A stretch of DNA of 64,000 bases. Origin: Utricularia gibba (Eukaryota > Streptophyta > Magnoliopsida > Lamiales > Lentibulariaceae). A program made the position numbers and the translations under genes. The notes under the pieces are model-generated. The model was given only the letters and a program-made list of their open reading frames with translations. It was not told where the DNA came from and did not search any database. The stretch lies in assembly GCA_002189035.1 (NCBI GenBank), contig NEEC01000020.1, forward strand, positions 744,001 through 808,000. Direction: 5' to 3'. Of the stretch, positions 35,041 through 46,090 are shown piece after piece (positions within the stretch are counted from its first letter, which is position 1; the number at the start of each line of letters is the position of its first letter).

Positions 35041-36771
35041 ATGGATGATTATACCAGAGAAATGATGGATTTGAAGACGCTCGTGACTCGTACATTGGAG
35101 AAGAAGGGCGTCCTTGCCAGGATCCGCGTTCGTATACCTTATTCCTCTGAATTTACTGCATTTTCTATGAAGACTGTGTTTCTTCTACGTCCACGTGTTT
35201 ATCTCATGCTCCGGCGGTATGTCGCCGGTTAATTTGCTCAGTTCACGACGGTGATTTGGTGGATCTTTTAATTTTGGTTCATTAGATTTTCTTTTGCATT
35301 TTCCTGCGGAGTAGATTCCTGAAGTTAGCGTCAATTAAGAAAGTACGCTTTGAGTAATGGGAATTGCGAATTGGAGTCTTCATTTCATTTCAGTTTACCA
35401 GAGAAATTGCGCTCTCGTTGCCGGTGCATTGTCATCTGCTAAATTTCTTGATATAGTGAATTTTGTAACTGGAACTTCTCTGCACTAACAGGCCGAGTTA
35501 CGAGCCAGCGTTTTTGAAGCGATTGAGGAGGAGGATAGGGTATTAGAGAAGGAAGAAGGTCTTCCTCCTGCGCTTTTGGGGAGCTGCAATGCCCGTGCAA
35601 AGCAACTTCACAACTCCCCATCAGGAAATTCTCATTTTACAAGTTTTTGTGTGGTTGAATACGATGTGTAGATCAAAAACATATTGGATTGTTTAGAGAT
35701 TCTGGGAAAGTATTACTTGGTCGCGTGTTATGTACATTTATGCTCATGTTTCGCCCCTAACATTAGATGCCTAATTTCAGGAAGGCTTCTCACTGCATTG
35801 ATATCTGAATATTTGGATTGGGCACAGTTAAATCACACCCTGAAAGTCTATCTTCCAGAATGCAATTTGGTATCTATCTATTCCAAGCTATAGTTTTGCG
35901 AGGTTTTGGCTCTGACTAATTTATTCGTAGCACTTACTGTAACGTGTTTGTGCTTCCTTAACCAGGCAAAGGATTCATGGAAAACTGAGTTAAAAGAATT
36001 TAGCAGCAAGAATGGATATGACCTTAATCGAAGTTCAGAGGGTGGGCCTCTGCTCTTGGATGTGCTTGAGGGTTTCTTGAAGTACGAGGTCTGCTTCTAT
36101 GATAATCCATGCTTTGTCACTGAAAGTTTCAAATCATTCCCTCAGGAAATCCATAGATATCCATGTGAGGGAACTCTATATGAAGAAGCAGTTCGAGTTT
36201 TTCGCATGCTTACTCTAATATGTTACACCTGCCAGCTGATATGAGTATGGCTGTTGGTTGCTCTCGTATTGTTGTTCATCCAGGCTCTGTTTTGTTGGCT
36301 GATGTCTTGTTGTAGAACTTATCGCAAGGAAGGGGTGGTAGCAACAGAAGATCAAGTCCCATAGATTCTGATTCTCTAGCAAACTTCGAATCTCGAACCA
36401 ATAGAAGACCTTCATCTTCGTCCATTGCTGGGGGCTTGCCTCCCCTTGGAAGGTAAATCCATTACTACTGCCCCTCTGGTCTCTCCAGATTTTATCCTAT
36501 CAGTTCTTGATGTGGTAATCTCTTGCAGGCCTATGCCAGTCTTACAGCTACCCGGTGCGTAGTAATGCAGGCTGAATTTATTTCCTGTTGAAATACCTCT
36601 ATCTTTTTAAATACTTCCCCTCATGTTTCAGATAGAAGAGCTGGATCATCTGCAACTGGATACAGGAAAGACGACTACAATTGGCGCGGTGAGAGTGACG
36701 AGTTTTCTGAAGATGTAGGTCGTGCATCAAGTGGATTAGAGAACCTGCAGCTGGAAAAAAAACCCCGTTGA
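35041..36771 (+). CDS. TON1: TONNEAU1 (FOP/LisH-related cortical microtubule protein)
   Basis: Seven exons: 35041-35127, 35492-35642, 35781-35869, 35966-36088, 36316-36452, 36529-36554 and 36632-36771, giving 250 residues. The start MDDYTREMMDLKTLVTRTLE and the segments FEAIEEEDRVLEKEEG, LLGSCNARAKQLHNSPSG, EYLDWAQLNHTLKVYLPECN and LLLDVLEGFLKYE are nearly identical to known TON1. TON1 is in the TTP complex with TRM and PP2A and is needed for the preprophase band and cortical arrays. Oddities: the conserved exon 2 end (SPSG) meets CAG|GAAATT, so no GT is at the ancestral junction. The next in-frame GT (35643) adds six residues (NSHFTR). The C terminus ends LENLQLEKKPR, lacking the usual NLTSSWR-like tail after an A8 run. 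Confidence 0.9.
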
Positions 36772-38133
36772 TCAGATGCTAGAGGTTCTCCTTTTTATTC
36801 TATCAGCTTGCTTATCTGACAACCGTGTAAAATGCAGAAGCTTTGTTCTCATCCCACGCCTACAATGTAGTTTCAGGTGCAAAGGCAATCGAAGATCGGA
36901 GATGGGATGCATTGGAAGGTGGAAACTCCGATCACAGGATGAGTGAACGAACAAAAGGTAGTTTGTTTATTCGGATCTTGTAAGTTCAAAAACGATTCTC
37001 ATGTTGGCATTCGGCATTGCTGCTTTCATGTAACCATAGCTTCTGGCAAGTGTTCAAACAAGTAGTTGTTTCATGTTTCTGAGCTTTCCACTTCACTCCC
37101 ATACTCAGACTCAATCCAACCATTATAATGTCATGATCTATGTCTACATTATATAATATTGTATGTTTCGAATATTCAATTTTTACATTTATATCTTTTT
37201 TTTACATTTTGTTTGTATTCTCATGGGATCATCAATTCTCACTTTACACCAAGTAAAGCACATTTAATTTTGAAATTTCTATCAAGGATCTTTTGATGTA
37301 TTGAAAAAAATGTCTCATTACATTTGATATTAAAATCAAACTAGAGTGCATAATTAATGATGAAATGAGGGTACATTTAACAAGAACATTGAGTATCTAA
37401 GAAGAATAGAATATAAGTTTATAAATCTTGTGACGGTTTCCTATGTCAGTTACGGATGGGGAATAAGATAAAATTAACTAGAATGACAATGTAAATTTTA
37501 TATAAGGTTTTTTTTCTCAATACGGTTAAGTATTTTTGACATAAACTCCAAAATTAAACATATTTAACCAAAGGTATAGTAAAAATGGATGATTATCTAG
37601 AAATTTAGACCAAATGCAAGAAAAATATGAAATAATAAAAATTAAATATTTAAAACGAATAATATCATGTAAGACATATACAAATCGTTATACTATAAAC
37701 CTGATATAATACTTGTCAAAGGAACGAAGTGGTTGGATCGATAGAGAAGGAAATTCAACTGATCCATTTCGATTGAATTCCAAGATATCAGATAGCAATC
37801 TGACTATTAGTTTAGTATCTTGGTGGTCTGAGTTAGGAACATCACCAGGTTGAGGGGTTGAAAGGGCACATCTGAATTTGATGTGGGGGACATGTAGAAT
37901 TTCTAAAAGATGAGGGACTTTGAGTGCAAATTTGAGTGAGAAACTTTAGCCCGAGTTGTCCGAATTCATTACCACTATTTTCCCCTCAAATCTCGTTGGT
38001 CTTTTTCCTCGGGCCCCTTTTCCTTTTCTACTACATCTTCTGCTGCTTTTTTCCCCTTTTTCTCTGAAGACTCAAAATACCCATCTCCTGCTACTCACCA
38101 GCACCGGACGACTCGCAATCAAGGAATTGGCAA
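36772..38133. other. Intergenic DNA between TON1 and the kinase
   Basis: TON1 3' UTR probably extends to about 37150. The middle (37150-37940) is AT-rich without recognisable features. The last about 180 bases are CT-rich (ctactacatcttctgctgc) and look like the kinase 5' UTR. Confidence 0.5.
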
Positions 38134-40472
38134 ATGGGGTGGTTTCTTTGTTGCGGGGAATTCAAGAAGAAATCCAAGAAATCAGAGGACAAGAGCTCCG
38201 AGGATCAGATCCCGTCTAACCCAAGTACCTCAGGGTTCAAAATGTTAGACAAAGGTTTCTGGGTTTTTTTTTTCTTTCCTGATGTATTGCAATTTTATTC
38301 AGCTCTTGGTTGCAACTCCAGTTCTTTAATTTGGGAGGTCTTTTGGGTTGCATTTCTCTGTTCTCATATTCCTCAGTTGATCGTCCTTTTTTCTTTGTTG
38401 TTTTCATGATCCCGTTTGATTTTTGTGCAAATGGGTATTGAAGAAGATTAATCTTTCTTTTCGCAGTAGGCTTAGGCTGCTTCCTCTTTTGACATAAATA
38501 TGAAGCCTTTTTTGTGTGTACTGATTCTTCATGCGTTTTCACGTTGTCTAATAAACCTTGCCACTTTAGTTTGTCCTTTGTGTTTTTCTTTTTCCGCCAT
38601 GGTTCCTGTGACACGCATGGGTTCCGATAGCTAAAACATTTGATTTGATCGCATTCATTATCTTTGGCAGAAAAGGGGAAGGAGGACTTCTCATCTGATT
38701 TGAAAAAAGAAGCTTCGAAAGACGGAGGATCAGGTCACATTGCAGCTCACACATTCACATTTCGTGAACTTGCCACAGCTACGAAGAATTTTAGGGCAGA
38801 TTGTCTTTTGGGTGAAGGTGGATTTGGAAGAGTATACAAGGGGCGTCTAGAGAGAACTAATCAGGTTATTTTGTCTACCTTTGTAGAGAATCACAATGAA
38901 CGTTCTGAATGAGAAACATATGAGCGTCAAAATTACATTGAGTACCATTCCATTTTTCCATAGGATATGATGAGCTTCCCCTCTGTTAGATCCAGAATCT
39001 TGCTTATTTTGTTTGTTTATGTGCCTGATCAAATTTTGATAAAACAGTTTTGTATGACACAAACTATATGTAATTGTCATTTGCTGATTTATGGGAGTTC
39101 AGTAGTACTTTTTCATGGATGCTGCTACCAGAGGACCTCCCAGTACTAAAGGATCTTTATGCACCCCTTGTGTAGGTAGTGGCGATAAAGCAGCTTGATC
39201 GAAATGGCCTGCAAGGGAACCGTGAATTTCTTGTTGAAGTGTTGATGCTAAGTCTACTTCATCACCCGAACTTGGTAAATTTGATTGGATATTGTGCTGA
39301 TGGAGATCAAAGACTCTTGGTGTATGAATACATGCCGTTGGGATCCCTTGAAGATCATCTTCATGGTGTGCACCTCTTTACTGGTTTTCATCATTTTAGG
39401 AAATTAAAAGAACTGCAGATATATTTTCACACACACGTGATATGAGCAAGACGTGAACTGTGATTTCTTTGATCTCCAGGTCTTCCACCGGACAAAAAGA
39501 GACTTGACTGGAACACAAGAATGAAAATAGCTGCCGGGGCTGCAAAGGGCTTGGAATATTTGCATGATAAAGCAAATCCTCCAGTCATATATCGAGATTT
39601 AAAATGCTCAAACATTCTATTAGACGAAGGATATCATCCCAAGCTTTCTGACTTTGGGTTGGCTAAGCTGGGACCTGTTGGTGACAAAACGCATGTTTCC
39701 ACTAGGGTGATGGGAACATATGGATACTGTGCTCCCGAATATGCAATGACAGGCCAGCTTACACTAAAATCTGATGTTTATAGTTTCGGAGTCGTCCTCC
39801 TGGAGATAATCACCGGCAGAAAGGCTATTGATAACTCAAAGGCGGCTGGTGAACACAATCTTGTCGCATGGGTAAGAGCCTTTTCAACTGTTCTTGATGC
39901 AGTTTGCTTCATTTTTATCTGCCAAGTTTGCACTTTTTGCTTGATACATGATATAGAAGGATGGAACTAGTTTCTGGGTCGCTTGTCATTTGAATAAAGT
40001 TGAAAAAAAAGAAACATAATGCCAGCATTATCCATGGAAAGACATCAAACTGCTGAACAGTTTACAAAAACCAGCTTTTTTCTATTCCTGAAACCAGCAG
40101 TTGTCAGATATCGGATGAATGCATGTATTTTTACAAATGAATCCTTGTGTATTTACGTGCATCTGCAATCGTGTCTGTTGCTTTATGCAGGCCCGGCCTC
40201 TGTTCAAGGATCGTCGAAAGTTCTCCCAGATGGCTGACCCCATGCTCCAAGGGCTGTACCCAGCCAGGGGGCTGTACCAGGCTCTAGCAGTCGCTGCAAT
40301 GTGTGTTCAGGAGCAACCCAATATGCGGCCTCTCATCGCAGACGTGGTAACCGCCTTAACGTACCTCGCCGCCCAGAAATTCGACCCGGATGCACATCCA
40401 GTTCAGAAGCAGCAGCAGACTCCTGGTTCAGGTTCCTCTACACCGAGGGTGCGGTGGGAACAACAGGGGTAG
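38134..40472 (+). CDS. Receptor-like cytoplasmic kinase, RLCK-VII (PBL27/RLCK185-like)
   Basis: Five exons (38134-38254, 38671-38864, 39176-39365, 39480-39871, 40191-40472) give 392 residues. [13 protein letters not shown] provides Gly2 for myristoylation and Cys6/7 for palmitoylation, so plasma-membrane attachment is likely. The kinase domain runs from about 82: [13 protein letters not shown] (P-loop), VVAIKQL (Lys), [12 protein letters not shown] (RD-type catalytic loop), DFGLAKLG, activation loop [18 protein letters not shown], and the family block [20 protein letters not shown]. It closely matches PBL27/CDL1-type kinases, which link the chitin receptor CERK1 to MAP kinase cascades. The C-terminal tail ([14 protein letters not shown]) is short and Ser/Gln-rich. 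The start is the first ATG with the lipidation motif. All introns are GT-AG. Confidence 0.94.
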
Positions 40473-40770
40473 CGATCACCTGAACTGAAAACTCAGCTTG
40501 TCATCTTTTTACCATTCTGTGATATCAGAACATGGTCGGTTATTCAGCAACAGAAAAAGGAAAAAAGTGGACAGCAGTCCTCCAAACCTCACCCCTGAAT
40601 TTTGTGAAGTTGGTATTCTTTTATTTATAGGGTTCATTCCTTTTCATCTTGTTCAAAAGGCCTTCTTCTTCATTTCTCTCCATCGATGTAAAAGGGGAAT
40701 TCAGAATTCTGCATAACTTCTGCTAGTCTTCGTTGCCATGAAATTGTATGATATAGCATGAATGATTTAC
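40473..40770. other. Kinase 3' UTR and spacer
   Basis: About 300 bases with no coding signal. It probably contains the kinase 3' UTR and merges into the PGP-synthase relic. Confidence 0.5.
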
Positions 40771-42137
40771 TGTGCTTCAGATAGAGTCCAAGACGAAAGA
40801 AATACCACCCACTCACGCCTCCGCCGCCGCGCTGAAACTGAAGGGCCTTCCGGGTAGGTGGGCAGTCCCCCGTGGACGGGCCATCACGGGGGGACGGAAT
40901 CTTTCTTCCTACAGTTCCCATTCCACTAACGGATACCGAGAGCGACATATGCGTTCTCAGGTGAAGTGGATGACGGATCTGGCGAGTCGCCGCCACTGAA
41001 AAATCACAGCGAGGAGTAGCCGATGGGCTCGTCAAAGTTACTTACTTTGCCTGCTGTACTCACAATTGGGCGCGTTGCTGCTACCCCTGTTCTATCCAGT
41101 GGTGGGCGTTCCATCGCAATCTTTGTTGTTGACAGTTTGTCTTTTTTATGCGCTGTGTTCCATCTCCCTGATGTGTGAGCATTACCTCAGTTCATGTCCG
41201 GATCTGCATTGCTGAATGTATTTAATATGTTTATCAACTTTGACCAGGCTTCTATTCTGTCTTTTGGTCGGGGCCGGTTGCCACCAATGGAATGTTTGTA
41301 GCTGCTGCGATTAATGACTGGATATCTTGCTCAAAAGGTGATGATACTTTGGTCATTATGCTCTAACAAACTTCCACGTCTCTTAACTACATGATCCTTT
41401 GGATGTGGAGTTGCAGATGCTAGTTTGTACTCAGTTTTGGTGCATTTTTTGATGCTATAGGAGAGGGAAAGCTCCATAGTTTATATTGGTTTTAGAAAGG
41501 GTAGAGAAGTTGACAAGATTATTGGTGAACCTCAGGATGCATAGTGTATGATCTTGAGAAAATTGGGAGATGTAACATTGTATTGCATTCTGAGAGATGG
41601 CCCTTTGTGTCATCTTGTCCATCCTTCTTTTGTATAGCCGACCCCCGTCTGGCTTAAGGCAGACCTGCTGTTGCCATAATTGGTAGAGAGGTGAGGCTTA
41701 CATTTTAGCTTTTCCTAGAAACTTAAGCACTGTCTACGCCCCACCACCCGCACTGATAAACAAGTAACTGGACCCTTTGATTGGCTAGCATAAAAGCCAT
41801 GCCATTTACTCATTGTTTGTGGGCTGTTAAGTCAAATTTAGCAGCACATAATGAACCTGCTTTTCCTTTTGCTTGCCTTTTTATATGAGGCCACATCGTG
41901 TAGTTTTCTAGCCTCAGTCTGAAGAAAAAGTCCATTCTTTGCCCCTTGTTGAAGGTTCAGTCTAAGTTGTGGAAAATAACACCTATTTGCTTACTGCTTA
42001 GATGCAACTTGATTCAATGTGCTTATTCTCCTACATGCTATTGCAGTTAATGAAGTTGGAAATTGGAAAACCCCATTCCAGATGGCTGCTCTCACCATTC
42101 CTTTAGCTGCCCTAAGATGGAAGTTCTTGGTCCCCCT

Positions 42138-42156
42138 CCCCCCCCCCCCCCCTCAT
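42138..42156 (+). repeat. Long C homopolymer tract
   Basis: Within the PGPS relic a run of 16 C, preceded by cccctc, forms a nearly uninterrupted C tract in otherwise AT-rich DNA. Long C/G runs are unusual in plant nuclear DNA, and exact length is error-prone in assemblies. Confidence 0.8.
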
Positions 42157-42225
42157 GCCATCTGAATCTCATTATCCCCTCTGAGAACTTGTGTGTTAAG
42201 GTACACAACATGCTATCCTTGTTTA

Positions 42226-42340
42226 GTATTGGAATCTTATGAATCGGTATACGAATGTGTTTCGTATCGGAATCTTATGAATCGATATAGAATGTGATTC
42301 ATATGGTATTTGAATGAATCAATATATGAATGTGCTTGGT
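42226..42340 (+). repeat. Minisatellite, about 3 units of 38 bp
   Basis: Units begin at about 42226, 42264 and 42302. The first two share ggaatcttatgaatcg.tata and gaatgtg.ttc; the third is more diverged (ttgaatgaatcaatatatga). It lies inside the PGPS relic, near its last recognisable exon. Confidence 0.7.
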
Positions 42341-42635
42341 ATCTCATGTACATTTTCCTATCAACCAGCAAGCTCTAGCTTTTGCATTTGTGCAGGTTGG
42401 TTAGTGCAGGAAGCCTTGTGTCAGCTGCCATAGTGTACATCAGTTTGGAGGGAGCTGCTGCTGTAATCCCATCTTGAAAGCTGTTTATAATCTTGGATTA
42501 CTGAGGTTTAAACATGATTAAGGGTGATTAATGATATAAATTACCATTGGTAGTTCTTCTCTGTTCTCATGTATAAAACCAGAGAGAGCAACAGAGGCAT
42601 ATTTGTCTGTCTTGTTCGTTTGGTTGTTTTCTGAT

Positions 42636-43893
42636 ATGGATGAAGGGGGCGTTGGCACTGATAAGATCAGCTACGAAGTCTTCTCAATTCTTGAGGCCAA
42701 TTTCTTGTTCGGTTGCAGAGGAGATGAAGGTCTCCGGGTTGGTGCTAAAGAAGCTTCTTCCGGTGGCGGTAAGCAGAGGAGGAAAATCTGTATCCTCAGC
42801 GTCGACGGCGGGGGGATGCCGGGGGCCACTCCGGCGAAAGCGCTGTGGTATTTGGAAACGGCTTTCAGGAGGAAGTCGGGAAATCCCAACTCCACGATTT
42901 CCGACTATTTTGATATCGCCGCCGGCACCGGCGTCGGCGGGATCCTCATCGCGATGCTGTTCGCCTCCAAAGATGGGACTCGTCCGATTTTCGACGCCGG
43001 AGAAATGGGAGGCTTATTGATCAAGAGACGTGCGGGCAGACGAGGTCTTCTCCGGAGGCTGTTGGGTGGTGGAGAAGAGACTGGAGGGGCGGCGGCGGCG
43101 ATGAAAGCGGCGTTCAGGGACGACAGAACAGGGAGGAGCTTAACTTTGAAAGATACGCTGAAGCCGATATTGATTCCGTGCTACGATTTATCAAGCGCTG
43201 CGCCGTTTCTCTTCTCGAGGGCCGACGCGTTGCAATCCCACAGCTTCGATTTCACCCTCTGGGAAATCTGCGCCGCCACCGCCGCCGAGCCGGGACCGGT
43301 GTGCATCAACTCCGTCGACGGATCCACCCGTTGCGTGGCGGTTGACGGCAGGGTGGCGATGAGTAACCCCACCGCGGCCGCGATGACCCACGTGATGCAT
43401 AACAAAAAAGAATTCCCATTTGTGCGGGGAACGGAGGATATGATCGTGGTCTCCATCGGAGCAGAGGGGTCTCCGGCGGTGGACTCCGAAAAGTCGAAGA
43501 AGTGGAATGGGGAAGATTGGGTGAAGGCATTAGCTAGCATCTCCGGCGAGAGCTCCGCGGAGATGGTTGATCAAGCGGTGGCGATGGCGTTCGGGGAGAA
43601 CAGGGGAAGCAATTACGTGCGGATTCAGGTAAAACGGAACGGAGCCCATAAATTTCACAACGACGAAATATTGATCTTTTGCGCATTTTCAGGCGAACGG
43701 ATCCCGGAGCTGGGATGAAACTCTGAAACTGAAAAACGTGGAGTCGGTTCTGCTGGGCGGAAGGAGAATCGGGGAGAAAACAAACGCCGAGAAACTGGAC
43801 TGGGTGGCGGAGCAGCTGGTGGTGGAGCATCGCCGGAGGAGTTGCAGCCCCGCCGTCGTTCTCAGAAACGCTGCGGATGATTCTCCTTCCTAA
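42636..43893 (+). CDS. Patatin-like protein, pPLAIII group (probable inactive-type)
   Basis: Two exons, 42636-43628 and 43693-43893, give 397 residues. It starts with MDEGGVGTDKISYEVFSILE, then an oxyanion-hole-like DGGG (ILSVDGGGMPG), a GTGVGG motif where classical patatins have the nucleophile elbow GTSTG, and an Asp motif reading VDGRVAMSNPTAAAMTHV. The nucleophile Ser is therefore Gly, and the DGG/DGA box is DGR. This pattern is typical of the pPLAIII group (PLP9-like), which affects cell elongation and lipid metabolism although the canonical Ser is absent. The C terminus is YVRIQANGSRSW..LKNVESVLLGGRRIGEKTNAEKLDWV. Exon 1 is GC-rich. It is likely intact; catalysis is uncertain. Confidence 0.88.
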
Positions 43894-45399
43894 TTTAACT
43901 CATGCCTCCGCACTAAACGTTAAAATTGTTAAACGAATATTATTGGAAACCTTTCTCCATGTTACTAATATAATAAATTAATTATTAATTTATTAGAGAT
44001 AATTTGTAACGTATTTTTATATTTAAAAAATAAAATTAGAGATTTCTTTATAGAAGTAATAAGGCTGTATTTTTTGTATTTTAATAAAATTCATTCAAAG
44101 AGTAATTTAAAAAAATAAAAATTGGAGTTTTACAATTTATTAACAATACGTGTTTTTAAATTTTTAAATTTCTTTTGTAACAAAATTCATTCGTCTTTAA
44201 TAACTAAATTACCTTTGAAATATTTATTTTTTGAGAAATATTTCTAATAAAATAGAAAGTGGATTTCTACAACTTAGTAAAAATAAAAAATATTTTTAAA
44301 ATTTTGACATTTTTAAATTATAAATTATTCATACTTAATAACAAATAATATTTTTCAATAAGTAAAAATTATTCAAATAGAGTTTAAAATTTTTAATTTT
44401 AAATTATATTTAATATGAATTTAAAAATATTTTTGATATAAAGTATAATTAAATGTAAATCATTTTTATTTTTTGAAAAAATAAAATAAGTTTAAAGTAT
44501 ATTGACGATCTTAGCTTAGAAGGAAGGAAACCTTATGTTGAAATGGTGCATATTGATGATATGTGATTGTTGCTTATACCTCTTCATCAAAATCTCTTTT
44601 TTCTTAGTCTAAATGATATTGAATCGCAATTGAATCTTCAAATGTCATGCGAAAATTGTTCATAATTCAAACTTCCTAATCAAGCATATGTTACCATAAA
44701 CTAACAATCACATTTCATGTCTACCATAATTTTCTAAAAGTCAAGTTTTAAGTTAAATAGTATCAATTACATTTTTATATTAAATTTAAATTTATTTTAG
44801 TGGTGTTATATTCATAATAATAGTTTTAGTTTATAATTTTAATAAAAAATATTAATAGTATATACATCAATAATTTTTTTCATGATACATTTCTTTATTT
44901 GATAGTATGAAATTATATGGTATTTCAACTGATATCTGATCTAAATTTTTAAACATTCAATTGATTTGAATTCCAATATACACGAAAATTTGCGATATTA
45001 TAAATGTTCGATTTTAATTGATATCTAATAATCGATATCTTAGAACTTTCAACCAAGTGGTATGTCTATTTGTGATGACAAAAATGAAGTAATCCAAAGT
45101 AGACCCATGATTGGGGTCTTGATTAATTAATTGATTAATGCTATTCTAATGATAAAGTAACAATTATTAGGCAGCCTAATTCCAAATATAAAAAAAGAAG
45201 CATGAGGATGGGCTGCCCTCAACTCTTTATCTTATTTAGAAGTTGGGGGGCTAACCTTTAACTTTCCAAGTATGCTAAAAAAAGAGTGTTTTAATCACAA
45301 ATGATAAGTGCATTTATCATCCTTTTTTCTTTGTTTGTGGAGATGGTCTCCTACCAATATCACTTTCTTTTGTTTATATTTTCAAATCAAAGATTCATA

Positions 45400-45700
45400 G
45401 CCTATTTTGTTTTTATAATTTATTAAAGGGATTTTGTTTAATTTTTAAGATTTTAATCATTAATTGTTATATACTAAAATTAGAAATTTAAATCCTGTAT
45501 TTAGTTTTAAAAAATAATTAAATTTATGTTTCAATGATTAAATAAAAGATTAATTAGAAAAATTATATATTATTTTTTATCTATTCTAAAAATACATTTT
45601 TATCATACATTTAATTATTTCATATATTATTTACTTTTTATTTATACAACAATTTAATACATTAAATTTTATAATATATTTTTTTATGCTATAACAAAAA
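45400..45700 (+). repeat. Dispersed AT-rich repeat, family 1, copy B
   Basis: Aligns by eye with 58985-59295 from the cctattt-t-g-tt start through ctgtttaattttta.a.attttaatc, the tatgtttca block and the tttataatatat block, about 290 bp in the same order. No ORF. Confidence 0.5.
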
Positions 45701-45929
45701 ATAATTTTACAATTTCAAATAGATTCTATTTACATAATCTTAAAATCGATTATATTCTACATTATTTATAACATAATTTCAAATTACAAAACATGCCCTC
45801 GATTTAGTAATTCTCTCAATTTTCAAGATGATTTCATCGTTTTGGATTTTTTTTTTACCATCCGTAGGTGGAAAGGGTAATGTGATGAAGGTGAGTGTGG
45901 TAGTTAGATTAGTGGGATGGTAGTTTGGG

Positions 45930-46090
45930 TGGGCCCCACAAAATACAAGAGTTCGATGTGACACGTGGACAAGGAATTCGGGCACCAAATAATCATTCCC
46001 TTCCTAATAGCTACATTTCACTTGTTTGACAATGGGCAGCGCGTGGGCTCTACCTTCCCACCCATCACGCGCTATCCTCCATTTCCAAAA
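45930..46090. promoter_or_regulatory. Orphan promoter-like island with G-box and CGCG inverted repeat
   Basis: Contains gtgggccccac (about 45932), gacacgtggac (G-box, about 45960) and a perfect 8 bp inverted repeat agcgcgtg (46038-46045) / cacgcgct (46066-46073) separated by 20 bases. The arms include CAMTA-type CGCG boxes (GCGCGTG/CACGCGC). There is no coding region on either side for over 1 kb. Confidence 0.35.

Larger units (their letters stand above)
40771..42480 (+). pseudogene. PGPS1: Decayed phosphatidylglycerophosphate synthase (PGPS) gene
   Basis: Dispersed segments recall plant PGPS, which makes PGP from CDP-diacylglycerol and glycerol-3-phosphate in plastids or mitochondria. In order: a basic Ser-rich leader-like frame at 40772-40999 (ALKLKGLPGRWAVPRGRAI); in another frame GSGESPPLKNHSEE then a stop (41017-41019); SSKLLTLPAVLTIGRVAATP (from 41023); FYSVFW..ATNGMFVAAAINDW (about 41250-41330); SFGAFFDAI (about 41437-41463); NEVGNWKTPFQMAALTI (about 42050-42100); and WLVSAGSLVSAA (about 42397-42440). 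The catalytic CDP-alcohol signature DG-x2-AR after the DW is replaced by ISCSKG, and the middle of the enzyme is absent. A frameshift, a stop and missing exons make it non-functional. It contains a C16 tract and a minisatellite. Confidence 0.7.
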
